47,322 nt of DNA. Origin: Bacteroides sp. (GTDB lineage: Bacteria > Bacteroidota > Bacteroidia > Bacteroidales > Bacteroidaceae). This document shows positions 17,745-26,738 of the stretch, in pieces. A program made the position numbers and the translations under genes. Position 1 is the first letter of the stretch. Each line of letters starts with the position of its first letter. Under the pieces are notes generated by a model. It did no database searches. It worked only from the letters and a program-made list of their open reading frames with translations, and had not been told where the DNA came from. The stretch covers positions 1 through 47,322 of the forward strand of contig SUXY01000018.1 of the NCBI GenBank assembly GCA_015060705.1, written 5' to 3'.

Positions 17745-18791
17745 TCAGTTAACCGCTTCTACTCCTTCAAAAGTAATCTTGACCGGTTTGATGAAACCAT
17801 TTTCATCGAACTCCAATTTTTCTATGCAGACTTCACGCTCGCTACCTAATGTAGAACCTAACGGGTGACGATGGTATACAATGTAGTATTGATCTTTCCC
17901 CGGCAATTGAATCACCGAATGATGTCCAGCGCCCGTTGCCACTTCCGGGTCTTGTTCCAATATTTTTCCGATACGATTGAAAGGCCCTAATGGAGAATCA
18001 GCAATGGCATATGCCACACAATAATCCGGTCCAGTCCAGCCACCTTCCGACCACATGAAATAATACTTGCCATTACGCTTCAACATAAAAGGACCTTCCA
18101 CATACTTATCCGGAGTTACTTCCTTATACAATTCTCCATCCTCAAACGGCTTCAGACTCAATAAATCATCGTTCAACTTCACCACATTGCAATGCTTCCA
18201 ACCACCGTAATACATGTAATATTGTCCGTCATCATCTCGATATACAAATTGATCAATCGGTTGCGCTCCATTGACAAAAGTCGAAATCAACGGCTTGCCC
18301 AATGCATCCTTGAATGGACCTTCCGGCTTGTCAGATACTGCTACACCGATACCTCCATATTGGTTTTCATTCTGAATATCATTGCCACCAAAGAAGATGT
18401 AATATTTATCGTTGGCACGAATAACAGAAGGGGCCCATAAAGCATATTTTACCCAAGGCACATCCCGGATGTGCAACACTTCCCGATGCTTGGTCCAATG
18501 TACCAAGTCCTTTGACGAGAAAGCATCGAAGTGCGTCTGATGGTTGTAATCGGGATTGATAGCATCCGTTTCACGCTCCATATCTGCCCGATAAGTTTTC
18601 AAATCCTCCCCATGCAACATGGACAAGGTAGGATAAATCCAATATTCATCATCAAACACAATCCCTTCCGGATCAGCATACCAACCTGCAAAAAGAGGAT
18701 TACCACTCATTTCTTTCTTCTCTGTTTTCGACGTGCAAGCTCCCAAGAACAAAAGACATGCCAAACCTGCGGTGATACTAAATTGCTTCAT
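17745..18791 (-). CDS. GH43-like glycoside hydrolase lipoprotein
   Basis: This 348-residue lipoprotein (lipobox LFLGAC, Cys19) should be anchored in the envelope. The five-bladed propeller of GH43 is evident. The first-blade Asp is in WYADPEGIVF (Asp40) and the central Asp in GAQPIDQFVYRDDDG. The acid Glu is in YVEGPFML, with FGGNDIQ, MYYGGW and HSVIQLPGKDQYYIVYHRH in later blades. GH43 enzymes are mostly arabinofuranosidases or xylosidases; the subfamily and substrate cannot be set here. It stands apart from the susCD locus and shares its strand with vsr 21 bp downstream. Confidence 0.85.
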   Translation of the reverse strand: MKQFSITAGLACLLFLGACTSKTEKKEMSGNPLFAGWYADPEGIVFDDEYWIYPTLSMLHGEDLKTYRADMERETDAINPDYNHQTHFDAFSSKDLVHWTKHREVLHIRDVPWVKYALWAPSVIRANDKYYIFFGGNDIQNENQYGGIGVAVSDKPEGPFKDALGKPLISTFVNGAQPIDQFVYRDDDGQYYMYYGGWKHCNVVKLNDDLLSLKPFEDGELYKEVTPDKYVEGPFMLKRNGKYYFMWSEGGWTGPDYCVAYAIADSPLGPFNRIGKILEQDPEVATGAGHHSVIQLPGKDQYYIVYHRHPLGSTLGSEREVCIEKLEFDENGFIKPVKITFEGVEAVN

Positions 18792-18820
18792 GACGTAGAT
18801 TTAAAGTTCATACTAATTTA

Positions 18821-18828
18821 CAAATATA
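18821..18828 (-). promoter_or_regulatory. Candidate -7 box for the GH43-like gene
   Basis: TATATTTG on the minus strand, about 30 bases before the start codon, is a full match to TANNTTTG. The -33 region is poor (TTAG near 18848). Confidence 0.5.
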
Positions 18829-18866
18829 GACATAAACATTCAAATCACTAAAAATCTCCGTCTAAA

Positions 18867-18978
18867 TTTCGCAATTAAAAAGGAAGCCGTTACTTTTGTC
18901 TAACGAAGAGAAGTATCGAAAAAGGCATATCCGCATCATCAATGCCTTATCCAAACGAAAAACGTATCTCCGTTTTAA
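18867..18978 (+). ncRNA. Possible short transcript in the gap upstream of the hydrogenase gene
   Basis: The gap 18792-19096 has no convincing gene. It holds a plus-strand promoter-like pair (TTTC at 18867-18870, 20 bp, TACTTTTG at 18891-18898). It is followed by two hairpins: AAGGCAT/ATGCCTT (18922-18948), and AAAACG/CGTTTT (18959-18976), the latter ending in Ts. This would give an RNA of about 75 nt. It may equally be a long leader of the hydrogenase operon. No known RNA family is recognised. Confidence 0.3.
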
Positions 18979-19060
18979 GTTATTCGTCATTAATACAATA
19001 AATTTAAGTATCTATGCGACAATTCTCTGCATTTTAGTACCTTCAAATATCTTTTTTGTC

Positions 19061-19068
19061 TATCTTTG
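19061..19068 (+). promoter_or_regulatory. -7 box for the hydrogenase operon
   Basis: TATCTTTG, a full match to TANNTTTG, lies 28 bases before the hydrogenase start. The -33 region is weak. Confidence 0.5.
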
Positions 19069-19096
19069 TCGCATTAATAACTAACCTTATCCTATT

Positions 19097-20545
19097 ATGG
19101 CTAACAATCTTATGATGGTTCGCCACAGACTCTTGACTGAACTCATCAAGCTGTGGAAGAACAACAAACTGACAAGTGAAGACATCGACCGATTGCCTTT
19201 ACAACTAAGTCCTAAACACTCCAAACATGCCGGCCGTTGTTGTGTACATAAAGAACGTGCCGTTTGGAAATATAAATCACTCCCTTTGTTGGGATTGAAC
19301 ATGGAGGATGAAACCGACGAATTGACTCCATTGTCAGAATACGCCAAGATGGCAATGGACCGTGCCGACAATGGCCGTCCAAAGGATGAAATCATGTGCG
19401 TAGTAGACGAAGCTTGCTCGGCTTGCGTCCAAATCAATTACGAAATTACGGATCTTTGTCGAGGCTGTACAGCCCGTCATTGTCAATATAATTGCCCGAA
19501 GGGAGCTATCCACGTGAGTGCCAAGACCGGTAAGGCATGGATTGACCACGATACTTGTGTAAGTTGTGGTATTTGTCATAAGAGTTGTCCGTATCATGCT
19601 ATCGTTTATATACCGGTTCCATGCGAAGAAGCTTGTCCTGTAAAAGCCATCAGCAAGGACGAACGTGGTATTGAGCATATCGATGAAAGCAAATGTATCT
19701 ATTGCGGTAAGTGTATGAACGCTTGTCCATTCGGTGCCATCTTCAGCATCTCACAAGTGTTCGACGTATTGCAAAGCATCCGTCGCGGTGAAAAGGTAGT
19801 AGCTTGTGTAGCTCCAGCCATCCTTGGTCAGTTCAGCACCAGCATCGAACAAGTATACGGAGCCTTCAAACTCATGGGCTTCCACGATGTATTGGAAGTA
19901 GCGGAAGGTGCCATGGAAACCACCGAAAAGGAAGCACACGAACTTCTCGAAAAGATTGCCGAAGGCCAACAGTTCATGACCACTTCTTGTTGCCCGTCAT
20001 ACATAGAATTGGTAAACAAGCACATGCCGGAAATGGAGAAGTACGTATCCAGCACCCGTTCTCCGATGTACTACACCGCCCGCATCGCCAAGAAGAAATA
20101 CCCAGATGCCAAAGTGGTATTCGTAGGACCATGTATCGCCAAGCGCAAGGAAGCTCAACGCGATGAAGAGGTGGATTTCGTCATGACCTTCGACGAAATC
20201 GGTGCATTGATGGAGGCATACGATATCAATACCGAATTTGTACAACCACATCAGATGGAAGTTGCTACCGTTCGCGAAGCTCAAGGCTTTGCTCAAGCAG
20301 GTGGTGTTATGGGTGCCGTGAAAGCATTCTTGAAGATGGAAGTGAACGGTATTCAAGTATCGGATTTACACAAGAAGAACATCGCCGCTCTCCGTGCTTA
20401 TGCCAAGACCGGCAAGGTACCAGCCAAGTTCATCGAAGTCATGGCTTGCGAAGGCGGTTGTATCACCGGCCCTGCGACCTATAGTGGAGACAAGGGTAAG
20501 CGCATGATGGTGCAGAACCTGGCGAAGTGGAAGAAGACTTATTGA
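19097..20545 (+). CDS. [FeFe]-hydrogenase catalytic subunit (monomeric, ferredoxin-type N-terminus)
   Basis: The enzyme interconverts protons and H2 using an H-cluster, probably with ferredoxin as partner. The 482-residue protein has Cys-rich iron-sulfur motifs in its N-terminal part (CRGCTARHCQYNC, CVSCGICHKSC and CIYCGKCMNAC, about 121-210). The H-cluster domain follows with all three signatures. L1 is TTSCCPSY (Cys298 and Cys299), L2 is PCIAKRKE (345-352), and L3 is EVMACEGGC (447-455). L3 ends CITGPAT rather than the GGG run of the best-known enzymes. No HydB/HydC-type bifurcating subunits lie nearby, so a group-B-like monomeric enzyme is likely. hydE starts 4 bases later. Confidence 0.94.
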   Translation: MANNLMMVRHRLLTELIKLWKNNKLTSEDIDRLPLQLSPKHSKHAGRCCVHKERAVWKYKSLPLLGLNMEDETDELTPLSEYAKMAMDRADNGRPKDEIMCVVDEACSACVQINYEITDLCRGCTARHCQYNCPKGAIHVSAKTGKAWIDHDTCVSCGICHKSCPYHAIVYIPVPCEEACPVKAISKDERGIEHIDESKCIYCGKCMNACPFGAIFSISQVFDVLQSIRRGEKVVACVAPAILGQFSTSIEQVYGAFKLMGFHDVLEVAEGAMETTEKEAHELLEKIAEGQQFMTTSCCPSYIELVNKHMPEMEKYVSSTRSPMYYTARIAKKKYPDAKVVFVGPCIAKRKEAQRDEEVDFVMTFDEIGALMEAYDINTEFVQPHQMEVATVREAQGFAQAGGVMGAVKAFLKMEVNGIQVSDLHKKNIAALRAYAKTGKVPAKFIEVMACEGGCITGPATYSGDKGKRMMVQNLAKWKKTY

Positions 20546-20549
20546 GAAC

Positions 20550-21593
20550 ATGAAAACAATCGTCGATAAGCTCTGCCACGAACATTCGTTGACCGCGGAG
20601 GAATATCGCTCGTTGTTGCTTTGCGAAGACACCATAACCAACGGCTATTTGCAAGAAAAAGCACAACAAACGACAATCGCCCGCTTTGGTCGTAACGTGT
20701 TCATCCGTGGACTTATCGAGATAAGTAACCGATGCCGTAACAATTGCTTGTATTGCGGCATACGGAAAAGCAATACGATGGTTTCCCGCTACTCCTTGTC
20801 GCGGGAAACCATTTTGGCATGTTGCAGGGAAGGATATGCCCTCGGCTTTCGTACCTTTGTATTACAAGGAGGCGAAGACCTCTCGCAAACGGACGATTGG
20901 GTGGAAGAAACCGTCCGTAACATCCGGAAGGAATTTCCGGATTGCGCCATCACCCTTTCAATCGGTGAGAAGACAAAGGAAGCTTACCAACGTTTCTTCG
21001 ATGCAGGAGCCAACCGTTATCTTCTTCGTCACGAAACATTCAACGAAGTCCATTACGGAAAGTTGCATCCTTCGGAAATGAACCGAGGCCATCGCTTGCA
21101 ATGTTTGGAAGCATTGAAGGACATCGGCTATCAAACAGGTACGGGTATCATGGTGGGAAGTCCCAGTCAAACCATTGAGCACTTGGTGGAAGACCTGCTA
21201 TTTATCGAACGCTTTCAACCGGAGATGATTGGCATCGGACCATTCATACCTCATGCCGATACACCTTTCGCCAACGAATCTGCCGGAAGCATCGACCTGA
21301 CGTTGAAACTTTTATCCATCTTCCGATTGATGCATCCTTCAGCATTGATACCTTCCACCACCGCTTTGGCTTCCCTCTCCGCCGATGGTAGAGAACGGGG
21401 CATCTTGGCTGGTGCAAATGTGGTGATGCCGAACCTTTCGCCTTCCTCCGTCCGTAAGAAGTATTCCTTATATAATAATAAGGCGGCATTCGGAAGCGAA
21501 GCGGCTGAAGGTTTGAAAGAATTGGAGAAACAATTGGAAAAAATAGGATATACCATATCGTATTTACGTGGAGATTATAACTATGAACTATAA
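20550..21593 (+). CDS. hydE: [FeFe]-hydrogenase maturase HydE (radical SAM)
   Basis: HydE works on the diiron subcluster precursor made by HydG. The 347-residue protein has the radical-SAM CX3CX2C motif RCRNNCLYCG (Cys62, Cys66, Cys69). It continues with a (beta/alpha)8 barrel carrying FVLQGGEDL, LLRHETFNEVHYGKLHP and GTGIMVGSPSQT, typical of the HydE/PylB group. The genomic setting beside the hydrogenase, hydG and hydF settles HydE over PylB. It starts 4 bases after the hydrogenase gene and overlaps the hydG start by 11 bases, so translation is probably coupled. Confidence 0.95.
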   Translation: MKTIVDKLCHEHSLTAEEYRSLLLCEDTITNGYLQEKAQQTTIARFGRNVFIRGLIEISNRCRNNCLYCGIRKSNTMVSRYSLSRETILACCREGYALGFRTFVLQGGEDLSQTDDWVEETVRNIRKEFPDCAITLSIGEKTKEAYQRFFDAGANRYLLRHETFNEVHYGKLHPSEMNRGHRLQCLEALKDIGYQTGTGIMVGSPSQTIEHLVEDLLFIERFQPEMIGIGPFIPHADTPFANESAGSIDLTLKLLSIFRLMHPSALIPSTTALASLSADGRERGILAGANVVMPNLSPSSVRKKYSLYNNKAAFGSEAAEGLKELEKQLEKIGYTISYLRGDYNYEL

Positions 21594-23004
21594 ACCCGAA
21601 TCAAAAATAGCGGAAGAATTCATTCATCATGGAGAAATCCTTGAGACATTGGAATATGCCCGCGAAAACAAAAACAACCGTCCTCTCATCGAATCACTGA
21701 TAGAGAAAGCGGCACTTTGCAAGGGACTTTCCCATCGGGAAGCCGCCGTACTCCTGGAATGTGAGGAACCCGACTTGATAGAACGTATCCAACAATTGGC
21801 CCGTGAAATCAAGTACAAGTTTTATGGTAACCGTATCGTGATGTTCGCTCCTCTATACTTGTCGAACTATTGTGTGAACGGTTGTGTGTATTGTCCATAC
21901 CATTGGAAGAACAAGACCATTCATCGCAAGAAATTGACTCAAGAGGAAATTGCCCGTGAAGTGGTGGCCTTGCAGGACATGGGACACAAGCGATTGGCCT
22001 TGGAAGCTGGCGAAGACCCAAGAAACAATCCGATAGAATACATCCTGGAATCGATAAAGACCATCTATGGCATTCATCACAAGAATGGTGCCATCCGACG
22101 AGTGAATGTAAACATAGCTGCTACTACGGTAGAGAATTATCGCAAGCTGAAGGATGCCGGTATCGGTACTTACATTCTCTTTCAAGAGACTTACCACAAG
22201 GAGAATTACGAAGCCCTTCACCCTACCGGTCCAAAGAGCAACTACGCATACCATACCGAAGCCATGGACCGTGCCATGGAAGGTGGTATCGACGATGTAG
22301 GCTTGGGAGTACTGTTCGGGTTGAATACCTACAAGTATGATTTCGTAGGCTTGTTGATGCACGCCGAACACTTGGAAGCTGCTTTCGGAGTAGGGCCTCA
22401 TACCATCAGCGTACCCCGTATCTGCCCGGCTGAAGACATTTCGCTGGAAAGCTTCCCCGATGCCATTTCGGATGACATCTTTTGCAAGATTGTTTCGGTT
22501 ATCCGCATTGCCGTACCTTATACGGGCATGATTATTTCTACCCGCGAATCGGCCACTACCCGCAAGAAGGTATTGGAGTTGGGTATCTCGCAAATCAGTG
22601 GTGGTTCACGTACCAGTGTGGGAGGCTATGCTACCCCTGAGATTCCTGAAGAGAACTCAGCACAATTCGACATTAGTGATACCCGTACTCTCGATGAAGT
22701 GGTGAACTGGTTACTCGACCTAGGTCATGTACCTAGTTTTTGTACGGCTTGCTATCGACTGGGACGTACGGGCGATCGCTTCATGTCGCTAGTCAAGACG
22801 GGACAAATTGCCAATTGTTGTGCTCCGAATGCCTTGATGACCTTGAAGGAATATCTAACGGATTATGCTTCGCCCGATACCTATGCCAAAGGCATCAAGT
22901 TGATTAAAGAAGAGATAGAACACATCCCGAATCCGAAGATCAAAGAGATTGCTTTGCGCAATTTGAAAGAGATAGAAGAAGGTAAACGGGATTTCCGTTT
23001 TTAA
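21583..23004 (+). CDS. hydG: [FeFe]-hydrogenase maturase HydG (radical SAM tyrosine lyase)
   Basis: HydG cleaves tyrosine to make the CO and CN ligands of the H-cluster. From the ATG at 21583 the product has 473 residues, the usual length. The SAM motif is NYCVNGCVYCPY (Cys97, Cys101, Cys104). The C-terminal auxiliary-cluster motif is CTAC followed, after about 22 residues, by the Cys of ANCCAPN. A GTG at 21568 in the same frame is possible, but ATG with GGAG nine bases before it is preferred. It overlaps the end of hydE. Thiazole synthase ThiH is the close relative, excluded by the C-terminal Cys motif and the context. Confidence 0.95.
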   Translation: MNYKPESKIAEEFIHHGEILETLEYARENKNNRPLIESLIEKAALCKGLSHREAAVLLECEEPDLIERIQQLAREIKYKFYGNRIVMFAPLYLSNYCVNGCVYCPYHWKNKTIHRKKLTQEEIAREVVALQDMGHKRLALEAGEDPRNNPIEYILESIKTIYGIHHKNGAIRRVNVNIAATTVENYRKLKDAGIGTYILFQETYHKENYEALHPTGPKSNYAYHTEAMDRAMEGGIDDVGLGVLFGLNTYKYDFVGLLMHAEHLEAAFGVGPHTISVPRICPAEDISLESFPDAISDDIFCKIVSVIRIAVPYTGMIISTRESATTRKKVLELGISQISGGSRTSVGGYATPEIPEENSAQFDISDTRTLDEVVNWLLDLGHVPSFCTACYRLGRTGDRFMSLVKTGQIANCCAPNALMTLKEYLTDYASPDTYAKGIKLIKEEIEHIPNPKIKEIALRNLKEIEEGKRDFRF

Positions 23005-23012
23005 TTGATTAA

Positions 23013-23097
23013 TTCACCACAGAGTAACACGGAGTCTCACAGAGTTCATTTATTAAAAGATTAAACTCCGTGGAACTCTGTGTCACTCCGTGGTGAA
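23013..23097. repeat. Dispersed hairpin repeat between hydG and hydF
   Basis: Two 34-base arms (23013-23046 and 23064-23097) match in inverted orientation at 28 of 34 positions; every difference is a transition. Each arm is itself built of repeated CACRGAGT units (CACAGAGT, CACGGAGT, CACAGAGT). This resembles REP-like palindromes scattered through many bacterial genomes. It could attenuate or stabilise the operon mRNA between the two maturase genes. Confidence 0.85.
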
Positions 23098-23114
23098 CCA
23101 TAAACACATAAGCC

Positions 23115-24296
23115 ATGAACCTCAACAATACCCCTACCGCCAACCGCTTGCACATCGCCCTCTTTGGACGACGCAATAGTGGAAAGTCATCGCTTATCAA
23201 TGCCTTGACCGGACAAGATACAGCCTTAGTATCGGATATCCCAGGTACTACTACCGACCCCGTGAGCAAAGCCATGGAGCTTCATGGTATTGGGCCATGT
23301 GTCATCATCGATACTCCAGGATTTGACGACGAAGGTACTTTGGGAGAAATGCGCATCGAACGTACTCTAAAGGCTATCGAGCGAACCGATATTGCCTTGC
23401 TCCTCTGCGAAGAAAACAATTTACAAGAGGAAGCGGCTTGGATGCAACAATTAAAAACCAAGAACATCCCCGTCATCCTGATTCTGAACAAGGCAGACAT
23501 CCGTAAGGATATTTCCTCTTTAATCGAACAAGAATTGGGAGAAAAACCTTTATTGGTCAGTGCCAAGGAAAAGCAAGGAATGGAGGACATCCGACTGGCT
23601 ATCCTAAAGAAGCTTCCACAAGACTTTGAGCAACCTTCCATTACGGGGGATTTGGTGAGTGAAAACGATTTGGTGTTATTGGTCATGCCTCAAGATATCC
23701 AAGCTCCGAAAGGTCGGCTTATCCTACCACAAGTACAAACCATGCGTGAGTTGCTCGACAAGAAATGTCTCGTCATGAGTTGCACCACCGACAAGCTTCC
23801 GCAAACCCTTCAAGCACTTGTCCGTCCACCGAAGCTCATCATTACCGACTCGCAAGTGTTCAAGACGGTATACGAACAAAAGCCTGCCGAAAGCTTGCTT
23901 ACTTCCTTTTCGGTACTGATGGCGGGATACAAGGGAGACATCCGTCAGTTTGTAGAAGGTGCTTCGGCCATTGACCGACTTACCGAACATTCACGAGTGC
24001 TGATAGCTGAGGCTTGTGCCCATGCTCCCACGACCGAAGACATCGGACGAGTAAAAATCCCTCGCCTGCTCCGTAAGAAGATAGGCGAAGGATTACAAAT
24101 CGATATGGTCAGTGGAAGCGACTTCCCGAAAGACTTGTCGGGCTATGATTTAATCATTCATTGCGGTGCCTGCATGTTCAATCGCAAACATGTTATGAAT
24201 CGTTTAGAGAGCGCTTCTTCCCAACAAATCCCGATGACGAACTATGGCATTACCCTAGCGCATCTGATGGGGATATTGGATAAGATTGTGTATTGA
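23115..24296 (+). CDS. hydF: [FeFe]-hydrogenase maturation GTPase HydF
   Basis: HydF is the scaffold on which the diiron cluster is assembled and from which it is delivered to the hydrogenase. The 393-residue product has an N-terminal TrmE-like GTPase domain: the P-loop GRRNSGKS (18-25), GTTTDPV, DTPGFDD and NKAD. A dimerisation region follows, and then the cluster-binding motif: CAH in EACAHAPTTED and HCGAC near the C-terminus. It is the last gene of the hydrogenase cluster, separated from hydG by 110 bp that hold the hairpin repeat. Its stop lies 3 bases from that of the convergent receptor-like gene. Confidence 0.95.
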   Translation: MNLNNTPTANRLHIALFGRRNSGKSSLINALTGQDTALVSDIPGTTTDPVSKAMELHGIGPCVIIDTPGFDDEGTLGEMRIERTLKAIERTDIALLLCEENNLQEEAAWMQQLKTKNIPVILILNKADIRKDISSLIEQELGEKPLLVSAKEKQGMEDIRLAILKKLPQDFEQPSITGDLVSENDLVLLVMPQDIQAPKGRLILPQVQTMRELLDKKCLVMSCTTDKLPQTLQALVRPPKLIITDSQVFKTVYEQKPAESLLTSFSVLMAGYKGDIRQFVEGASAIDRLTEHSRVLIAEACAHAPTTEDIGRVKIPRLLRKKIGEGLQIDMVSGSDFPKDLSGYDLIIHCGACMFNRKHVMNRLESASSQQIPMTNYGITLAHLMGILDKIVY

Positions 24297-24299
24297 TCG

Positions 24300-26708
24300 T
24301 TATTTACTACCTGACAAAATACCGGCATCTGTATCCGAATTACGGATACGTTGGTTTGCCTCTGATTTCTGCTTCCCGAAGTTCAAGTTGAATGACACAT
24401 TCAGCATGAACATCGGACAGAAGTCTCGGGAGAAAGCCAATTGTTTGTTGGGCGCCAACTTCGATACATTCTCCACTCCCTGATGATAATCCTTGGTGAA
24501 GGGATTATACACCATGCCTTGTATCGCCCACTTTCCCTTATTATACCCCAAGGCAACCGAATGAACGGCTTCGCTCTTGTTGATGGTTTCGCCCCAAAAT
24601 TCGTGATAAGACGTAAACATATCCAACATTGCTATCCAATTCTTGTACATCCCGATGATACTTCCACGGAATCCCCAATTGCTATGGGTATGGGTGTAAG
24701 TGTTCCCCCTACTGATGTATCGGTTAAAATAAGGATTCAACTTGATAGATACATATTGCTTGAAAGGCTGAAGTTGAAGATTAGCCTGGAAGTTCAAGCG
24801 ATGGAAAGCTTTCTGGTTATCATAGGTACGGATAAACCTTCCATTCTCGTACAAGGCTTCCTCCATGATGGGCTTGTCATCGTAACTATATCGGGCAGAT
24901 ACTTCCGCACTAACTCCTTTCGCACGATAAGATGCCGACAGGCGATTCGTGAAATAGGTGACACTCTTCAAATCCGGATTTCCCCGACGAACCTGATAAG
25001 CATCCATCGGCTGCTCCACATCGCTCAATTCCGACAAGGAAGGTGCATAGCCCGACAAGCTGGCATTGTATCGCAAGAAGACTTTACCTAACGAATAGGA
25101 CAAGTTCAACGTCGGACGGAAAATATACTTTTCCTGCTTGGCATCGCCTTGTGAATAAAAAGTACGCATTGCTCCTATTCCTAGGGTATAGTTCAGTTTC
25201 TTCACCTTCGATTGATATTCGGCAAAAAGAGAAGTCTCGGCAGTCTTCATCGACACTTTGGTCAACGCATCCCCTTGATAAACATTGTCAATTGTTGCTT
25301 GATTATGCTTCATCCCCGTTGTAAACTTACCTCCCCACAAGGGGCGTTCATAAATGGCTTCACCGATGAGGGAATATTTGTCCCCTTCTGTTTTCGAGAT
25401 AATTTCCACCGGTGTTTCTCCTTGTTCGGTCATGGAGTAGGTACGTCCATAATCACTACCGAGGTAAGTACCCACCACATCGAAATAAAGACGTTGTCCG
25501 TTCTTCAAGTTCAACTGATAATAGATATCCAACGAAGGAATGACGGTCTTGGATTGCTCACGGTCTTTCACTTCATAAACCTTATCCTCCTGATAGAGGA
25601 GCGTATTTCTATCCGTAAAGGAATGAGGAATATCTTTCGTATTGTTACGGAAAGCAATGTTCAGCATACTTTTCTCTCCATTCGTATAATTGTAGTTGAG
25701 CGATGTGGTGATGTAATCATACTTGATACGGTTGGGCGATGCAACCACTTCACGATTATGAACGACATATCCCTCTTTGTCATCCAGAGGAGCAAAGCGA
25801 CGAAGGATCTCGAGAACATCCACCTTTATGTCATCGAGATTCTTCGCTTCGCTCTGAATGACACGGGAAGGAACTGGATAGTAAAACGTCTCTTCATTCT
25901 CCCGATTCCATTCCAAATCCCGACGGCTCCATTGCATCAAAGCCGTGAAAGTCGATTTACCCTGATGATACTTACCCGACAACTGATAGTCACCGAAGCC
26001 AAGGGGCGAAACACCATTGGTCAAGTCGGCAGAGACATTACCTCCCGATTCTTTCCGCTTGACAATATAGTCAATGACCGCTGCCGCTCCTCCATAACGC
26101 AAGCCCGGTTGCTCATGGTATTCCACCCGGACAACATCCTCCGGTCGAAGAGCCACGACCTCCTCATGGGTAGCTTGCACTCCATTGATACGAAGCTGAA
26201 CCGCTTCTCCATCATTGGTAGCAATACTTTTGGTCATCGGATTGACGGTCAGTCCCGAAAACTGAAGATGTTGAAGAAGGGACACCCCATTCGTCGATGC
26301 TTTCTTTTGTGTCTCCGTAGGCATCACCAATTGGCGGTCTATCTTCTGAATCACCTTCTCGCCTTTCACCACCACTTCGTCCAATAAGGCCGATGAAGAC
26401 TTCAAACGGATTTCTCCCAAATCAATGTTCTTATTAAAAGAGGTAAGTTTCATCGTAAAGGATTCATACCCTACATACGAACATTGAAGAACATAACTAC
26501 CCGCCTCCACTTCTTTCATCAAAAAGCGACCACGAGCATCGGTCGTTACTCCCATCACTTGTTTGCCCATTTCATCGGACAAAACTACGGTTGCCCCAAT
26601 TAATGGAGAAGCATCATTATCGTCCAACACTACCCCACCGATTCGGTTACTTGCCATTGCCATGCCTTGCACTAACAGCATACTGATAAGCATAATCAAT
26701 TGTCTCAT
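24300..26708 (-). CDS. TonB-dependent receptor-like outer membrane protein with in-frame repeat insertion
   Basis: The 802-residue product belongs to the outer membrane beta-barrel group with a carboxypeptidase-regulatory-like domain. The start at 26708 (MRQLIMLISMLLVQG) gives a clean signal peptide; 19 more codons upstream look non-coding. Domains: signal (1-19), CarboxypepD_reg-like (22-103), LLDEVVVKG as TonB-box-like segment, plug (about 120-215), and barrel to the end. Residues 283-310 are encoded by an 84-bp dispersed hairpin repeat lying exactly in frame, probably lengthening an extracellular loop or periplasmic turn. The barrel continues normally afterwards, so the gene appears intact. 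It is divergent from the TPR regulator-like gene. The ligand is unknown. Confidence 0.85.
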   Translation of the reverse strand: MRQLIMLISMLLVQGMAMASNRIGGVVLDDNDASPLIGATVVLSDEMGKQVMGVTTDARGRFLMKEVEAGSYVLQCSYVGYESFTMKLTSFNKNIDLGEIRLKSSSALLDEVVVKGEKVIQKIDRQLVMPTETQKKASTNGVSLLQHLQFSGLTVNPMTKSIATNDGEAVQLRINGVQATHEEVVALRPEDVVRVEYHEQPGLRYGGAAAVIDYIVKRKESGGNVSADLTNGVSPLGFGDYQLSGKYHQGKSTFTALMQWSRRDLEWNRENEETFYYPVPSRVIQSEAKNLDDIKVDVLEILRRFAPLDDKEGYVVHNREVVASPNRIKYDYITTSLNYNYTNGEKSMLNIAFRNNTKDIPHSFTDRNTLLYQEDKVYEVKDREQSKTVIPSLDIYYQLNLKNGQRLYFDVVGTYLGSDYGRTYSMTEQGETPVEIISKTEGDKYSLIGEAIYERPLWGGKFTTGMKHNQATIDNVYQGDALTKVSMKTAETSLFAEYQSKVKKLNYTLGIGAMRTFYSQGDAKQEKYIFRPTLNLSYSLGKVFLRYNASLSGYAPSLSELSDVEQPMDAYQVRRGNPDLKSVTYFTNRLSASYRAKGVSAEVSARYSYDDKPIMEEALYENGRFIRTYDNQKAFHRLNFQANLQLQPFKQYVSIKLNPYFNRYISRGNTYTHTHSNWGFRGSIIGMYKNWIAMLDMFTSYHEFWGETINKSEAVHSVALGYNKGKWAIQGMVYNPFTKDYHQGVENVSKLAPNKQLAFSRDFCPMFMLNVSFNLNFGKQKSEANQRIRNSDTDAGILSGSK
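25779..25862 (-). repeat. Dispersed hairpin repeat, copy A (inside the receptor-like gene)
   Basis: On the minus strand it begins GTCATTCAGAGCGAAGCGAA and ends GCTCCTCTGGATGAC, with inverted arms. The length is 84 bp, exactly 28 codons, in phase with the host gene. It is the same family as the copies at 31279 and 43470 and is the most diverged of the three at its outer end. Confidence 0.9.
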
Positions 26709-26738
26709 ATTACGATTATTTTTTGTTTTTCGTTGAGA

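Noticed and set aside
18896-19084. 62-codon frame in the gap before the hydrogenase gene
   Set aside because: It starts at a TTG inside the TACTTTTG -7 box, has no conserved features, and its end lies across the second -7 box at 19061.
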